Positions 41,530 to 53,158 of a DNA stretch of 64,000 nt are shown piece after piece. Every line of letters starts with the position of its first letter. Positions within the stretch are counted from its first letter, which is position 1. The position numbers were made by a program, and so were the translations under genes. This stretch comes from Streptomyces sp. LaPpAH-108 (lineage in GTDB: Bacteria; Actinomycetota; Actinomycetes; Streptomycetales; Streptomycetaceae): NCBI RefSeq assembly GCF_000373625.1, contig NZ_KB891988.1, forward strand, positions 718,053-782,052, given 5' to 3'. The notes below the pieces were generated by a model, which worked only from the letters and a program-made list of their open reading frames with translations, searched no databases and was not told where the DNA came from.

Positions 41530-43458
41530 TCAGCGGATGGTCAGGGTGATCGTCGAGCCCTTGGGCGCCTTGTCGCCGCCCGCCACGGACTGCCCGCGCA
41601 CCTTGTCGCCGAACAGGCCCAGCAGACCCCGGTCCTCGTCGACCTCGAACCCGGCCGCCTCCAGCGTCCTCTTCGCGCTGTCCACGTCCTGCCCCGTCAC
41701 GTCCGGGACCTCCACCATCTCGGGGCCCTTGGACAGGGTCAGCGTCACCGTGTCGCCCTCGGCCGCGGTGCCCTCGGCCGGTGTCTGCCGGACCACCTCG
41801 TCCTTGTCGTACTCGGAGGAGTGCACCCGCTCCGGGGCGACCTTCACCTTCAGGCCCGCGTCGGTCAGATCCTGGGCGGCGTCGTCCAGGCTCTCGCCGG
41901 TCACGTCCGGGACGTCCACCTCGCGGCCCTTGCTGACGACCAGCGCGATCGCGGAGCCCGCGCGCCGCTCGGTGCCCGCGTCCGGGGCCGTGGAGATCAC
42001 CGAGCCGCGCGCGACCTCGTCGCTGAACTCCCGGGTCACCATGCCCGGCTCCAGACCGGCCGACTTCAGCCGGTCCCGTGCCGTGGCCAGGGTGCGGCCG
42101 GTCAGGTCCGGCACCTTCACCGTCCGCGGGCCCAGCGAGATCGTCAGGCCCACCGAACCGTGGTCGCGGATCCGGGCGCCCACCGACGGGTCGGAGCCGA
42201 TCACCTGGCCCCGCTCCACGGCGTCGCTGTAGGCGTGGCGCACCTTGCCCACGTTCAGACCGGCCGACTCGAGCCGCTCCTTGGCCTGCGCCTCGGTGCG
42301 CGACAGCAGCGGCGGGACCTTGGTGAACTGGCCCGCGTTGACGTACCAGACGCCCGCCCCGACGAACAGCACCACCAGGGCGGCGACCAGCGCGAGCACC
42401 CCGCGCCGGGGCCGGGAGGCGGTGCGCCGGGGCGGCAGGGCGTCGGCCCCGAGCCGGGCCGTGTACTGCACGTCGCCGCCCGGGGCGCCGTCCGGCTCGC
42501 CCACCGGCAGCGGACGCGGCACGGTCAGCGAGCGCGGGATCACGCTCGTACGGTCCTCGGCGTTGTCGTGCCCGGCCGTGAGCGCGCCCGGCGGCTCGGC
42601 GTCGAGCTGGGCCTCGGTGAGCGCGGAGCGCACCCGCAGCACCTCGCCGAGCAGGGCCGCCGCGTCGGCGGGGCGCCCGGCGGGCGTGCGCGCGGTCGCG
42701 GTGGCCACCAGCGCGTCCAGCTCGGGCGCGAGCCCGGGGACCAGCGCCGACGGCGGGGGCACGTCCTCGTTCAGATGCTGGTAGATCACCTGGGCGGGGG
42801 AGTCCCCGGAGTGCGGCTTGGCGCCGGTCAGCATCTCGTAGAGCACGACACCGCACGCGTACACGTCCACGCGCGGATCGGCGGCGCCCCGCTCGATCTG
42901 CTCCGGGGCCAGGTAGGAGACGGTGCCGAGCACGGCGCCGGTCGTGCTGGTCACGGTGTCCACCGAGCGCACCAGGCCGAAGTCGGCGACCTTGACCCGG
43001 CCGTCGTCCCCTATCAGCACGTTCTCGGGCTTCATGTCCCGGTGCACGAAACCGGCCCGGTGCGCGGCGCCGAGCGCGGCCAGCACCGGCTCCAGGATGT
43101 CGAGCGCGGCCCGCGGGCGCAGCGCTCCGCGCTCGCGCAGCACGTCCCGCAGGGTGCACCCGGCGACGTACTCCATCGCCAGATAGACGTACGACCGGTC
43201 GGTGCCCTGGTCGAAGACCTGCACCACGTTGGGGTGGGAGAGCCGGGCGACCGACTTGGCCTCCCGGATGAAGCGCTCCACGAACGCCCCGTCGGCGGCC
43301 AGCGCCGGGTGCATCACCTTGACGGCGAGCACCCGGTCCAGGCGCATGTCCAGGGCCCGGTAGACCGTGGCCATCCCGCCGACGGCGATCCGCGCGTCGA
43401 CGCGATAGCGGCCGTCGAGCACCTGCCCGACAAGGGGGTCCTGAAGCGTTGCATCCAC
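41530..43458 (-). CDS. PASTA-domain Ser/Thr protein kinase (PknB-like)
   Basis: Membrane receptor kinase that senses peptidoglycan fragments or muropeptides. From GTG 43458 it has 642 residues: kinase domain (about 18-280) with glycine loop GGMATVY, catalytic Lys47, HRDMKPENVLI and DFG (VADFGLV), a Thr/Ser-rich activation loop TVTSTTGAVLGT, then a juxtamembrane region, a helix (about 350-372) and four PASTA repeats to the C-terminus. In-frame extension to 43659 exists, but the chosen start gives MDATLQDPL as in other streptomycete kinases. No strong ribosome site is seen. Its 85-base spacing from thiG suggests separate control. Confidence 0.92.
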   Translation of the reverse strand: MDATLQDPLVGQVLDGRYRVDARIAVGGMATVYRALDMRLDRVLAVKVMHPALAADGAFVERFIREAKSVARLSHPNVVQVFDQGTDRSYVYLAMEYVAGCTLRDVLRERGALRPRAALDILEPVLAALGAAHRAGFVHRDMKPENVLIGDDGRVKVADFGLVRSVDTVTSTTGAVLGTVSYLAPEQIERGAADPRVDVYACGVVLYEMLTGAKPHSGDSPAQVIYQHLNEDVPPPSALVPGLAPELDALVATATARTPAGRPADAAALLGEVLRVRSALTEAQLDAEPPGALTAGHDNAEDRTSVIPRSLTVPRPLPVGEPDGAPGGDVQYTARLGADALPPRRTASRPRRGVLALVAALVVLFVGAGVWYVNAGQFTKVPPLLSRTEAQAKERLESAGLNVGKVRHAYSDAVERGQVIGSDPSVGARIRDHGSVGLTISLGPRTVKVPDLTGRTLATARDRLKSAGLEPGMVTREFSDEVARGSVISTAPDAGTERRAGSAIALVVSKGREVDVPDVTGESLDDAAQDLTDAGLKVKVAPERVHSSEYDKDEVVRQTPAEGTAAEGDTVTLTLSKGPEMVEVPDVTGQDVDSAKRTLEAAGFEVDEDRGLLGLFGDKVRGQSVAGGDKAPKGSTITLTIR

Positions 43459-43543
43459 GGCAAGGAGTCTACGAGGGACGACCGGCACTCCCGTCCCGGA
43501 AGAGGCTGCGGGGACGGATTGCGGCAGAGCTGTGACGAGGCAC

Positions 43544-44542
<999 letters not shown>

Positions 44543-44546
<4 letters not shown>

Positions 44547-45787
44547 GCGGAGTGCTCCAGGGGGGTGGATACGGCGGCTGCGGGCGCGGTGGCGGTGGTG
44601 GCGGCGAACCGGGCCGGGGTGAACGGGCGCGCGGCCTCCGGCGGTTCGGCCCCGGTCAGCAGGTCCGCCATGACGTCGCCGGTGACGGGCGTGAGCAGCA
44701 CGCCGTTGCGGTGGTGCCCGGTGGCCAGGAGCAGCCCGTCCAGGCCCGAGGGGCCGAGCAGCGGGGCGTTGTCGGGGGAGCCGGGGCGCAGCCCTGCGCC
44801 GGTCTCGGTCAGCGGCAGCTCGGTGATCCCGGGCACCAGCTCATGGGCGTCGCGCAGCAGCTCGTACACCCCGCCCGCGGTCACCGTGGTGTCCCAGCCC
44901 TGCTCCTCGGTGGTGGCGCCGACGACCAGCTCGCCGTTCTCGCGGGGCACCAGATAGACATGGCCGCCGCGCACCACGGCCCGTACGGTCCGGCTCAGGA
45001 ACGGCGCGTGGCGCGGCGGCACGGTCAGCCGCAGCACCTGGCCCTTGACCGGACGCACCGGCGGCAGCACGTCCTCGGGGACACCGGTGAGCCGTCCGCT
45101 GGTGCTGCCGCCCGCGAGGACCACCTGAGGGGCGTGCAGCACGGTGCCGTCCTCGCCGGTGACCCCGACGGCGCGCTCACCGGCCATGTCGAGCCGCGCG
45201 GCCCAGGCCCGGTGGAACACCACCCCGGCCCGCTCGCAGGCCAGCACGAGGGCCGTGGCGAGCCGTCTCGGGTCGATCTGGTGGTCCCCGTCCACCCGGA
45301 GCCCGCCGCGCACACCGGGCGCCAGCATCGGCTCCAGACGGCGGCACTCGCGCCCGGTCAGCCACTCCGACTCCAGGCCCGAGCGGAGCTGGAGCGCGTG
45401 CAGTGCGCGCAGGTGGGCGCGGTCGTCGGCGTCGAGCGCGACCGCGAGGGTGCCGCAGCGGCGGTAGCCGAGGCCGAGCCCGGTCGCCTCCGTCAGCTCG
45501 GCGGCGAAGCCCGGATAGCGGCGGGCCGACTCCAGGTTGAGCGCGAGCAGCGCCTCCTCGCCGTAGTGCAGCTCGGTGACGGCGGCCAGCATCCCCGCCG
45601 CGACCCGCGCGGCCCCGCCGCCTGGCTCGGGGTCCACCACCGTGACGGAGAGCCCGCGCAGCGCGGCCCGCCAGGCCGTGACCAGGCCAATGATCCCGCC
45701 GCCGATCACGAGCACGTCGCTCGTGGCCGCCGCGCCGGGCGTCCCGCGGCCGTGCGCACCGGGTTGTCCGGACCTACGTGCGTGCAT
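44543..45787 (-). CDS. thiO: Glycine oxidase (thiamine synthesis)
   Basis: FAD-dependent glycine oxidase that supplies dehydroglycine for thiazole formation. The 414-residue protein carries the dinucleotide motif GGGIIGL after a 24-residue variable start, then SVTVVDPEPGGGAARVAAGML (typical of DAAO-fold oxidases, given here in two parts SVTVVDPEPGG and ARVAAGML), and at the end LLATGHHRNGVLL. First gene of the thiOSG operon. Its ATG at 45787 is ten bases after GGGAGGGG, which lies at the edge of the TPP riboswitch, suggesting control of ribosome access. Confidence 0.94.
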
Positions 45788-45799
45788 GGGCGTCCAGCC

Positions 45800-45890
45800 C
45801 CTCCCTTCGCCGGCATGACCCGGATCAGGTTCGTACGGTCGGAGGCCGCCAGCCTCCCTCTCAGCCCGGTGCGTCCGGGCTCCCGCGAGT
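45800..45890 (-). ncRNA. TPP riboswitch before thiO
   Basis: Reading the minus strand, the thi-box elements appear in order: GGGAGCCCG, GGGCTGAGAGGG, the variable P3 arm, GACCGTACGAACCTGATC and CCGGGTCATGCCGGCGAAGGGA. The helix of CGGGAGC/CGAAGGG and the pyrophosphate and pyrimidine sensor loops are intact. The 3' end runs into the ribosome site of thiO, so TPP most likely blocks translation. Confidence 0.95.
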
Positions 45891-45999
45891 GCTTTCTACG
45901 GTGGCCACCCTAGTCCTCGGCCCAGGGCACCGGTATGTCGGCCCCGGGCGCGCGGGCCGGGTCGGCGCCGGTGATCGCACGGCCGTCTATGGTGGCCGG

Positions 46000-47232
46000 G
46001 TGAGCGAGCAGACAGCGCGGGAGAGCGCGGCGGGCGGGCGGCGCGTGGTCGTCGTCGGAGCGGGCATGGCCGGGGTGCAGACCGCGGTCGCCCTGCGCGA
46101 GCAGGGCTTCGACGGGACCATCACCCTGATCGGCGCCGAGCCGCACAAGCCGTACGACCGGCCGCCCCTGTCCAAGGGCCTCCTTCTCGGCAAGGCCGAG
46201 GACTCCGCCTTCGACGTGGACTTCGCCTCGCTCGGCATCGACCTCAGGCTCGGCGTCGAGGCGGTCGGTGTGCGCCCCGCCGACCACGAGGTGGACACCG
46301 AGACCGGCCCTGTCGCCTACGACGCGCTGGTCCTCGCCACCGGCGCCGAGGCCGTCCGGCTGCCCGGCACCGACGACGCGCCCGACGTGCATCTGCTGCG
46401 CACCCTGGACGACGCCACACGGCTGCGCCCGGTCCTCGCCGGACAGCACGACGTCGTCGTGGTGGGCGCGGGCTGGATCGGCGCCGAGTTCGCCACCGCC
46501 GCCCGCGAGGCGGGCTGCGCGGTCACCGTCGTCGAGGCCGCCGACCGGCCGCTGGCCGAGGCGCTGCCCGAGCAGGCCGCCGCCCCGATGGCCGACTGGT
46601 ACGCGGCGGCGGGCGTCGAGCTGCGCACCGGCGCCCGCGTGGCGCGCGTCGAGCCCGGCGCCGTGGTGCTCTCCGACGGCGCGCGGCTGCCCGCCGGGGC
46701 CGTCGTGGTCGGCATCGGCGCCCGCCCGGCCACCGCGTGGCTCGCCGGGTCGGGCATCGAGCTGGGCGAGCACGGCGAGGTCCTGGCCGACGACCGGCTG
46801 CGCACCTCGGCCGAGGACGTGTACGCGGTCGGCGACTGCGTCTCCTTCCCCTCGGCCCGCTACGGCGAGCGGCTGCTCGTCCACCACTGGGACAACGCCC
46901 TCCAGGGCCCGCGCACGGTCGCCGCCGACATCCTGGAGGCCGGGACCGCGCCCTACGACCCGGTGCCGTACTTCTGGTCGGAGCAGTTCGGCCGGTTCGT
47001 GCAGTACGCGGGCCACCACCTGGCCGCCGACCGCGCGGTCTGGCGCGGCGAGCCGGAGGACGCGGCCTGGACCCTGTGCTGGCTGCGCGAGGACCGCCTC
47101 GTCGCCCTGCTGGCCGTCGGCCGACCGCGCGATCTCGCCCAGGGGCGACGGCTGATCGAGTCGGGCCGCACCCTGGACGCGGGCGTCCTGGCGGACCCGG
47201 CGCGACCGCTGAAGGAGGCGGTGGCGGGGTAG
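46000..47232 (+). CDS. Ferredoxin/rubredoxin reductase-like FAD oxidoreductase
   Basis: NAD(P)H- and FAD-dependent oxidoreductase of the ferredoxin reductase type that feeds cytochrome P450 or Rieske oxygenase systems. The 410 residues have two Rossmann motifs, VVVVGAGMAGVQTA (FAD) near residue 16 and VVVVGAGWIGAEF (NADH) near 150, plus VYAVGDCVSFP before the C-terminal domain. A conserved PYDRPPLSKG precedes the redox region. The GTG at 46000 matches the family length. No ferredoxin or P450 gene lies next to it, so its partner is unknown. The 110 bases after it are not obviously structured. Confidence 0.9.
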   Translation: MSEQTARESAAGGRRVVVVGAGMAGVQTAVALREQGFDGTITLIGAEPHKPYDRPPLSKGLLLGKAEDSAFDVDFASLGIDLRLGVEAVGVRPADHEVDTETGPVAYDALVLATGAEAVRLPGTDDAPDVHLLRTLDDATRLRPVLAGQHDVVVVGAGWIGAEFATAAREAGCAVTVVEAADRPLAEALPEQAAAPMADWYAAAGVELRTGARVARVEPGAVVLSDGARLPAGAVVVGIGARPATAWLAGSGIELGEHGEVLADDRLRTSAEDVYAVGDCVSFPSARYGERLLVHHWDNALQGPRTVAADILEAGTAPYDPVPYFWSEQFGRFVQYAGHHLAADRAVWRGEPEDAAWTLCWLREDRLVALLAVGRPRDLAQGRRLIESGRTLDAGVLADPARPLKEAVAG

Positions 47233-47342
47233 CCACGGCCCGGGGGAGGGGCCGGTCGGGGCGGCCTCGGCCGGGCTTTGGGGCGACCCGGGCGGACCGT
47301 CCTGGTTTCCTCCCGTCGGCAGAGGATGGCAGGCTTGGTCCT

Positions 47343-47708
47343 GTGACCGAGATTGACGCAAAGATCGATGCTCTCGTCCCCGCCTGGCTCACCCTCCCCG
47401 ACATCGCCGAACAGCTCGGCGTCGAGGTGACGCGTGTGCGGCAGCTGGTCAAGGAAGGCCAGATCATCGCCGTACGCCGTGGTGAGAACCGGGCGCTGCA
47501 CGTCCCCGCCGCCTTCATCGACGGGGACAAGGTCGTCAAGGGCCTGACCGGCACCTTGACGCTCCTGCGGGACGACGGCTTCACGGTCGAAGAAATGATC
47601 GAATGGCTGTTCACCCCCGACCCCTCCCTGCCGGGCACCCCCGCCCAGGCCCTGAGCGAGAATCGCGGCACGGAGGTGAAGCGCCGGGCCCAGGCGCTCG
47701 CCGTCTGA
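47343..47708 (+). CDS. Rv2175c-like DNA-binding protein
   Basis: A 121-residue protein with a winged or MerR-like helix-turn-helix at its N-terminal half (WLTLPDIAEQLGVEVTRVRQ) and a C-terminal region seen in actinobacterial Rv2175c homologues. In M. tuberculosis Rv2175c is a substrate of kinase PknL and binds DNA (established knowledge for that protein). The GTG at 47343 gives MTEIDAKID. No ribosome site precedes it, so a leaderless start is likely. A PASTA kinase lies 4 kb away but is not adjacent. A terminator hairpin follows the stop by 13 bases. Confidence 0.85.
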   Translation: MTEIDAKIDALVPAWLTLPDIAEQLGVEVTRVRQLVKEGQIIAVRRGENRALHVPAAFIDGDKVVKGLTGTLTLLRDDGFTVEEMIEWLFTPDPSLPGTPAQALSENRGTEVKRRAQALAV

Positions 47709-47721
47709 CCCACCGCACCGC

Positions 47722-47758
47722 CGGACGGCGTACCGGCTGACCGCCCGTACGCCGTCCG
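47722..47758 (+). terminator. Terminator after the Rv2175c-like gene
   Basis: Inverted repeat CGGACGGCGTAC / GTACGCCGTCCG (12 bases, perfect) with a 13-base loop, beginning 13 bases after the stop codon. Confidence 0.75.
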
Positions 47759-47926
47759 CACCACATGCCCGTGACCCATGGGCCGTGGCCCTGGGGTGTG
47801 CCCGCCGCCCACGGGTCCTGGCCACGCACCTCTTGGCCACGCAACGTGCCCGTGCTGCACAGACCGCACCCATACGCCCGTGACCTGCGGGCCCGTACCG
47901 CCGACCGACCCCCGGGGGACCACCGC

Positions 47927-48574
47927 ATGTCCGACACCGCCCGCACCCGTCTCGCCGACGCCCGGCTCTACCTCTGCACGGACGCCCGGACCCGGCAGGG
48001 CGACCTCGCCGAGTTCCTGGACGCGGTCCTCGCGGGCGGGGTGGACATCGTGCAGCTGCGCGACAAGGGCATGGAGGCCGCCGAGGAGCTGGCGCACCTG
48101 GAGGTCTTCGCGGACGCCTGCGCCCGGCACGGCAAGCTGCTCGCGGTCAACGACCGCGCCGACGTGGCCCACGCGGCCCGCGCCGACGTGCTCCACCTGG
48201 GCCAGGGCGACCTTCCGGTCCCCGCCGCGCGCGCGATCCTCGGCGACGACGTGCTGATCGGCCGCTCCACCCACAGCGCGGCCGAGGCCGCCGCGGCGGC
48301 CGTCCAGGACGGCGTGGACTACTTCTGCACCGGCCCCTGCTGGCCCACCCCCACCAAGCCGGGCCGCCCCGCGCCCGGTCTGGACCTCGTCCGGTACACC
48401 GCCGGGCTCGGCACCGACCGCCCCTGGTTCGCCATCGGCGGCATCGACCTCGGCAATCTCGACCAGGTGCTGGAGGCGGGCGCCCGCCGGGCGGTCGTGG
48501 TCCGCGCGCTCACCGAGGCCGACGACCCGGGGGCCGCGGCAGCGGAGTTCGCCAAGCGGCTGCGCGAGGTCTGA
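47927..48574 (+). CDS. thiE: Thiamine-phosphate synthase
   Basis: Joins the hydroxymethylpyrimidine and thiazole phosphates to give thiamine phosphate. The 215-residue barrel protein has the family blocks [33 protein letters not shown] and [20 protein letters not shown], ending [13 protein letters not shown]. It is separate from thiOSG, on the opposite strand, and I see no TPP riboswitch in the 218 bases before it. Those bases contain the preceding terminator and short scattered repeats of GCCCGTGACC. The ATG at 47927 lacks a strong ribosome site. Confidence 0.94.
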   Translation: MSDTARTRLADARLYLCTDARTRQGDLAEFLDAVLAGGVDIVQLRDKGMEAAEELAHLEVFADACARHGKLLAVNDRADVAHAARADVLHLGQGDLPVPAARAILGDDVLIGRSTHSAAEAAAAAVQDGVDYFCTGPCWPTPTKPGRPAPGLDLVRYTAGLGTDRPWFAIGGIDLGNLDQVLEAGARRAVVVRALTEADDPGAAAAEFAKRLREV

Positions 48575-48673
48575 CGGGCCACTGCCCGGCACCGCAGACG
48601 GCGCCTCCGACGGCCTTTTGTGTCCAAGGGATGGACAAGCGCCCGGCAATTCGGCCATATCGCCGGTTCCCGG

Positions 48674-49632
<959 letters not shown>

Positions 49633-49688
49633 ACCGGCCGCACCGCCATAGGACACACTGCGTAACGGTCACTGGGAGAGGGGCGTAC

Positions 49689-50648
49689 ATGGGCTGGACG
49701 GTCCTCTACATCGCGTTCGGCGTCGTCGCGCTGTGGTTGCTCGGCGAAGTGCTGCTGCAGTACAAGGCGCGGCTGCGCTGGCGGCTGCTCGCGTTCACCG
49801 GATTCCTCGGCGTCGTGGTCGGCGTGCTGCTGCCGTCCGTGATCGTCATCGGCATAGGCGCGATCGCCTTCGCGGTCGGCCAGACCTATGTCACGCTCTC
49901 CTTCCGCAAGGGCTTCGCGGCCGGTTGGGCGGTCAAGCGGCCCGACGACGCGGAGGAGGGGACGCCCGCCAAGCGCCGCCGAGGCGGCCGGGGCGAGTAC
50001 CAGGACCCGGTGTTCGGCGCCGGTGACGCCGACGGCGACACCGAGGCTTCCTACGAGCCGCCCGCCTACGCCGCCCGGGAGGGCGCCGACTTCGAGGACG
50101 ACGCCTACGACCGGGACGACGTGTTCACCCCGGTCCGTGCGCCCGAGCCCGGCGCCGCCGAGACGACCACCGTCTACGAGCCCCAGCCGATACCCGACGA
50201 CACTGGTTCCTACGGCGTCTACGGCGACCAGACCCAGGCCGCCCCCCAGCAGCAGCCCACCGGCGAACAGGCCTACGCCTACGACTACTCGGGCTACGAC
50301 CAGACCCAGCAGCAGTCCTACGGCTACGACGCCACCACCGGCGCCCAGGGCTACGGCACCTACCAGGACCCGTACGCCGCCACCCAGACCCAGGACTACA
50401 GCGGCTACGACGCCTCCGGCTACGGCCAGCAGCAGTACGCCCAGCAGACCCAGCAGACCTACGGCCAGGACACCGCCTACGGCACCGGTGGCTACGGCGA
50501 TGGCCAGACCCCGGCCGGCGGCGTCTGGGTGCCGCAGCAGCGCACCGACGAGTACGGCGGCGAACTCCCGCAGGAGCAGCCGTATCCCTACCAGGGGCAG
50601 CCGCAGCAGCAGCCGAACGCCGGGTACGACGAGCAGTACCGCTACTGA
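49689..50648 (+). CDS. Membrane-anchored protein with long Gln/Tyr/Gly-rich tail
   Basis: A 319-residue protein. Residues 1-85 hold two membrane helices (about 4-22 and 34-65) separated by a short basic loop; 86-110 are positively charged; the remaining 200 residues are low-complexity and rich in Tyr, Gln, Gly, Ala, Thr and Asp. Repeating short patterns such as DYSGYD, QQSYGYD and QQTYGQD recur. This composition is that of prion-like, phase-separating domains. Start ATG 49689 has GAGAGGGGCG just upstream. No enzyme motif is seen. The family seems restricted to streptomycetes and relatives; function unknown. Confidence 0.8.
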   Translation: MGWTVLYIAFGVVALWLLGEVLLQYKARLRWRLLAFTGFLGVVVGVLLPSVIVIGIGAIAFAVGQTYVTLSFRKGFAAGWAVKRPDDAEEGTPAKRRRGGRGEYQDPVFGAGDADGDTEASYEPPAYAAREGADFEDDAYDRDDVFTPVRAPEPGAAETTTVYEPQPIPDDTGSYGVYGDQTQAAPQQQPTGEQAYAYDYSGYDQTQQQSYGYDATTGAQGYGTYQDPYAATQTQDYSGYDASGYGQQQYAQQTQQTYGQDTAYGTGGYGDGQTPAGGVWVPQQRTDEYGGELPQEQPYPYQGQPQQQPNAGYDEQYRY

Positions 50649-50661
50649 GCGCGTCCGCGGC

Positions 50662-52149
50662 TCACCGCGAGCCGCGGAACTCCGGCCCCTCCACGACGAG
50701 TCCGGCCACCAGCGCGCCCGACATGCCCGCGTGCGGCAGCCCGCCGCCGGGGTGGGCCCAGCCGCCGACCCGGTAAAGACCGGGCAGCCGCGTGGAGTTG
50801 GCGGGGTGCAGGAACCGGCCGTCGCCCGCCGCGAGCGAGGGCGCGGGTACGGCGCCTGCCCGATCCGGGGTCACCACCTCGTGCCAGAGCAGGCGTTCGC
50901 GCAGGTCGGGTATCGCCGCGCTCGCGGCGTCGAGCATCAGCTCCGTGGTGCGGGCGGCCCGCTCCGGGTCCTCCCAGCCCGCGTCCACCGGGACGGTCGC
51001 GCGGAGAACGGCCGACTCGTGGGCGTCGTCCGGGCGGAGCGCGGGGTCGCCGGGGCGGTACACGGTCACCGTGGGACGCGGCTGCGCGGCGCCGCCCGGG
51101 GCGGCCAGGAAGTCCGACTCGGCCGCGCTGTCCGGGGAATGCACCACCGTGCGATGCGCGGTGCCCGCCTCCCGGGCGCCGCGCAGGGCGAGCAGCACGG
51201 TGAACCGGGCGGCACCCGAGGGGGCGAGCCCGGCCGGGACATCACCCTCGCCGTCCAGCGGACGGTCCGTCAGCGCGCCCAGCAGCGCCGGGTCCACGCC
51301 CGCCACGACCTGGTCGGCCTCGACCGCCGAACCGTCGGCCAGCTCCACGCCCGCCGCCCGGCCGTCCTTCTCCACCACCCGGGTCACCTCGGCGCCGAAG
51401 ACGAACTCCACCCGGCGCCGCACACACCGCTCGTACACCGCGCGGGCCAGCTCGCGCATCCCGCCGCGCACGTACCAGGTGCCGAAGGCGTGCTCCATGT
51501 ACGGCAGCACGGCCGCGCTCGCCGGGGCGGTGCGCGGATCGAGGCCGTACGCGAGGGCGTGGCTCGCCAGCAGCTCGGCCAGGCGGGCGTCGCGCAGCTC
51601 CCAGGCGCCGACCTCGGCGAGCGTGGCGGCGCGGCGGGTGCGCAGCAGCTTCTTGTGCGGGACCGAGGGGTAGGGCTCGCGCTCGGCCAGCACCTGCCAG
51701 TTGGGCCACAGGGGTTCTTCGAGGAGCGGGCGGCGGGTGCGGTCCCAGGCTTCGCGGGCGCGGACCAGGAAGTCGCCCCAGCGCTGTCCGGCCCCGGCGC
51801 CCAGCGTCTCGTCCAGAGCCGCGACGACTCCGGCGCGCGAGGCGTTGGGCAGGTCGACCCGGGTGCCGTCCGCGAAGACGTGCCGGGCGGCCGGGTCCAC
51901 CTGGACCAGCTCGACCAGGTCCTCCAGTGGCTCCTTGCCGGTCTTCAGGAACAGATCGCGGTAGACGGCGGGCAGCGGCAGCAGCCCCGGGCCGGTGTCG
52001 AAGGCGAACCCGTCCCGCTCGAAACGGCGCACCGCGCCGCCGTACGTGTCGCCCCGCTCGTACACCGTCACCCGGTGGCCCGCGACGGCCAGCCGGGCGG
52101 CGCACGCCATCGCGCCCATCCCGGCGCCGATCACCACAATCCGTGCCAT
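50662..52149 (-). CDS. Phytoene desaturase-like FAD oxidoreductase
   Basis: FAD-dependent amine-oxidase/phytoene-desaturase family protein, 495 residues. The N-terminal dinucleotide motif reads VIGAGMGAMACAARLA, followed by RVTVYERGDTYGG and FDTGPGLLPLP; the C-terminal FAD contact is GGWAHPGGGLPHAGMSG. No other carotenoid gene is nearby, so its substrate is open; related proteins also act as isoprenoid or retinol oxidoreductases. The ATG at 52149 was taken because MARIVVIGAG begins the fold; TAAAGT nine bases upstream suggests a leaderless mRNA. Confidence 0.85.
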   Translation of the reverse strand: MARIVVIGAGMGAMACAARLAVAGHRVTVYERGDTYGGAVRRFERDGFAFDTGPGLLPLPAVYRDLFLKTGKEPLEDLVELVQVDPAARHVFADGTRVDLPNASRAGVVAALDETLGAGAGQRWGDFLVRAREAWDRTRRPLLEEPLWPNWQVLAEREPYPSVPHKKLLRTRRAATLAEVGAWELRDARLAELLASHALAYGLDPRTAPASAAVLPYMEHAFGTWYVRGGMRELARAVYERCVRRRVEFVFGAEVTRVVEKDGRAAGVELADGSAVEADQVVAGVDPALLGALTDRPLDGEGDVPAGLAPSGAARFTVLLALRGAREAGTAHRTVVHSPDSAAESDFLAAPGGAAQPRPTVTVYRPGDPALRPDDAHESAVLRATVPVDAGWEDPERAARTTELMLDAASAAIPDLRERLLWHEVVTPDRAGAVPAPSLAAGDGRFLHPANSTRLPGLYRVGGWAHPGGGLPHAGMSGALVAGLVVEGPEFRGSR

Positions 52150-52201
52150 GACCGCGACTTTACCGACCCCCACCGACAACCCGGCCGGAGAGGGCCCCGG
52201 C

Positions 52202-52813
52202 CTAGGGCGGCCCCTGCATCCGCGAGGCGAGCCTGCGTTCCTCGCGGCGCTGGGCCCGGCGGCGCAGGAAGCGGCGGATGCGCGAGACCAGGAAGACCAT
52301 CACGACAAGCCCGGAGATCAGCAGCACCCCGCAGACGATCGCCGCCGCCTCGGGATGGAACATCGCGAACGACACGATCCCGCCCACCCCGAGATCCTCG
52401 GCGAGGCTCAGCACGATGTTGCTGACCGGCTCGGGCGAGGTGTTGACCGCCATCCGCGTCCCGGCCTTCACGGCATGGCTGGCCAGCGCCGTCGAACCGC
52501 CGAGCAGCCCGGCGGCCACGTCGGAGAGCGAACCGCTGTGCCCAGCGAGCAGCGCCCCGATCCAGGCGCCCGCGAGCGGCCGGATCACCGTGTGCGCCGA
52601 GTCCCACACCGAGTCCACGTACGGGATCTTGTCGGCGACCGTCTCAAGGAGGAACAGCACACCGGCCGCGATCAGCACCTCGGGGCGCTGCAGCGTCTGC
52701 GGGACGTCGTCACTCACCCCGGTCAGGCCGAAGAGGCCGAGCAGCAGCACCACCGCGTAGGCGTTGACACCGCTGGCCCAGCCGCTGGTGAAGACCAGGG
52801 GGAGTACGGACAC
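52202..52813 (-). CDS. DUF4126 membrane protein
   Basis: A 203-residue membrane protein with about five helices, matching the DUF4126 family by pattern: N-terminal TSGWASGVNAYAVVLLLGL, the KIPYVDSVWD loop and the Gly/Ala-rich central helices GLLGGSTALASHAVKAG. The C-terminus is a basic cytoplasmic tail (RIRRFLRRRAQRREER). The GTG at 52813 is proposed; TACGAT on the minus strand lies seven bases upstream, consistent with a leaderless start. Relatives are often linked to large-conductance or stress functions, but nothing is proven. Confidence 0.8.
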   Translation of the reverse strand: MSVLPLVFTSGWASGVNAYAVVLLLGLFGLTGVSDDVPQTLQRPEVLIAAGVLFLLETVADKIPYVDSVWDSAHTVIRPLAGAWIGALLAGHSGSLSDVAAGLLGGSTALASHAVKAGTRMAVNTSPEPVSNIVLSLAEDLGVGGIVSFAMFHPEAAAIVCGVLLISGLVVMVFLVSRIRRFLRRRAQRREERRLASRMQGPP

Positions 52814-53111
52814 GGAGGCGATCGTAGCCAGCGCGCGGCCTCGTGGGGCGGGTTCGCGTGCGGACGGCTGAGTATCCGTACCTAGACGGCGAGATGAGTA
52901 GCCGCGCGGATGGGCCGGAGGGCGTCCGGGCGGGAGAGTGGAGGCACGGCAAGGGGGCGCGGCCCGGCACCGCCGACACGGGGCGGCGGAACGGCGCCCG
53001 CCCGCCTGCCGCTCCTTCCGCCGATCCGTCGGCGGAAGCGAGACACGGGGGCCCGTGGACCGACCGCCCACGGGGACCGGGAAGGACCGTACGGGGAGTA
53101 CGGGGGAAACA
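52814..53111. other. Gene-free spacer with two stem-loops
   Basis: Part of the 345-base gap between the DUF4126 gene and the TetR gene. It holds inverted repeats TTCCGCCGA / TCGGCGGAA (53016-53037, four-base loop) and CCCGTGG / CCACGGG (53052-53074). The first 30 bases should contain the DUF4126 promoter. No gene is supported; the open frames lack ribosome sites. Confidence 0.6.
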
Positions 53112-53152
53112 GGAGGGCGCCGGACCGTCGTGACGACGGTCCGGCGCCCTCC
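53112..53152. terminator. Strong hairpin terminator after tetR
   Basis: A perfect 19-base stem (GGAGGGCGCCGG... pairing with its complement) around the three-base loop TGA. It lies six bases past the TetR stop codon. Such length and perfection are exceptional. Working on both strands is possible, but only the minus-strand gene ends here. Confidence 0.85.
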
Positions 53153-53158
53153 GCCCGT

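Noticed and set aside
50662..52149. Part of a carotenoid gene cluster
   Set aside because: Only one phytoene-desaturase-like gene is present; no synthase or cyclase is adjacent.
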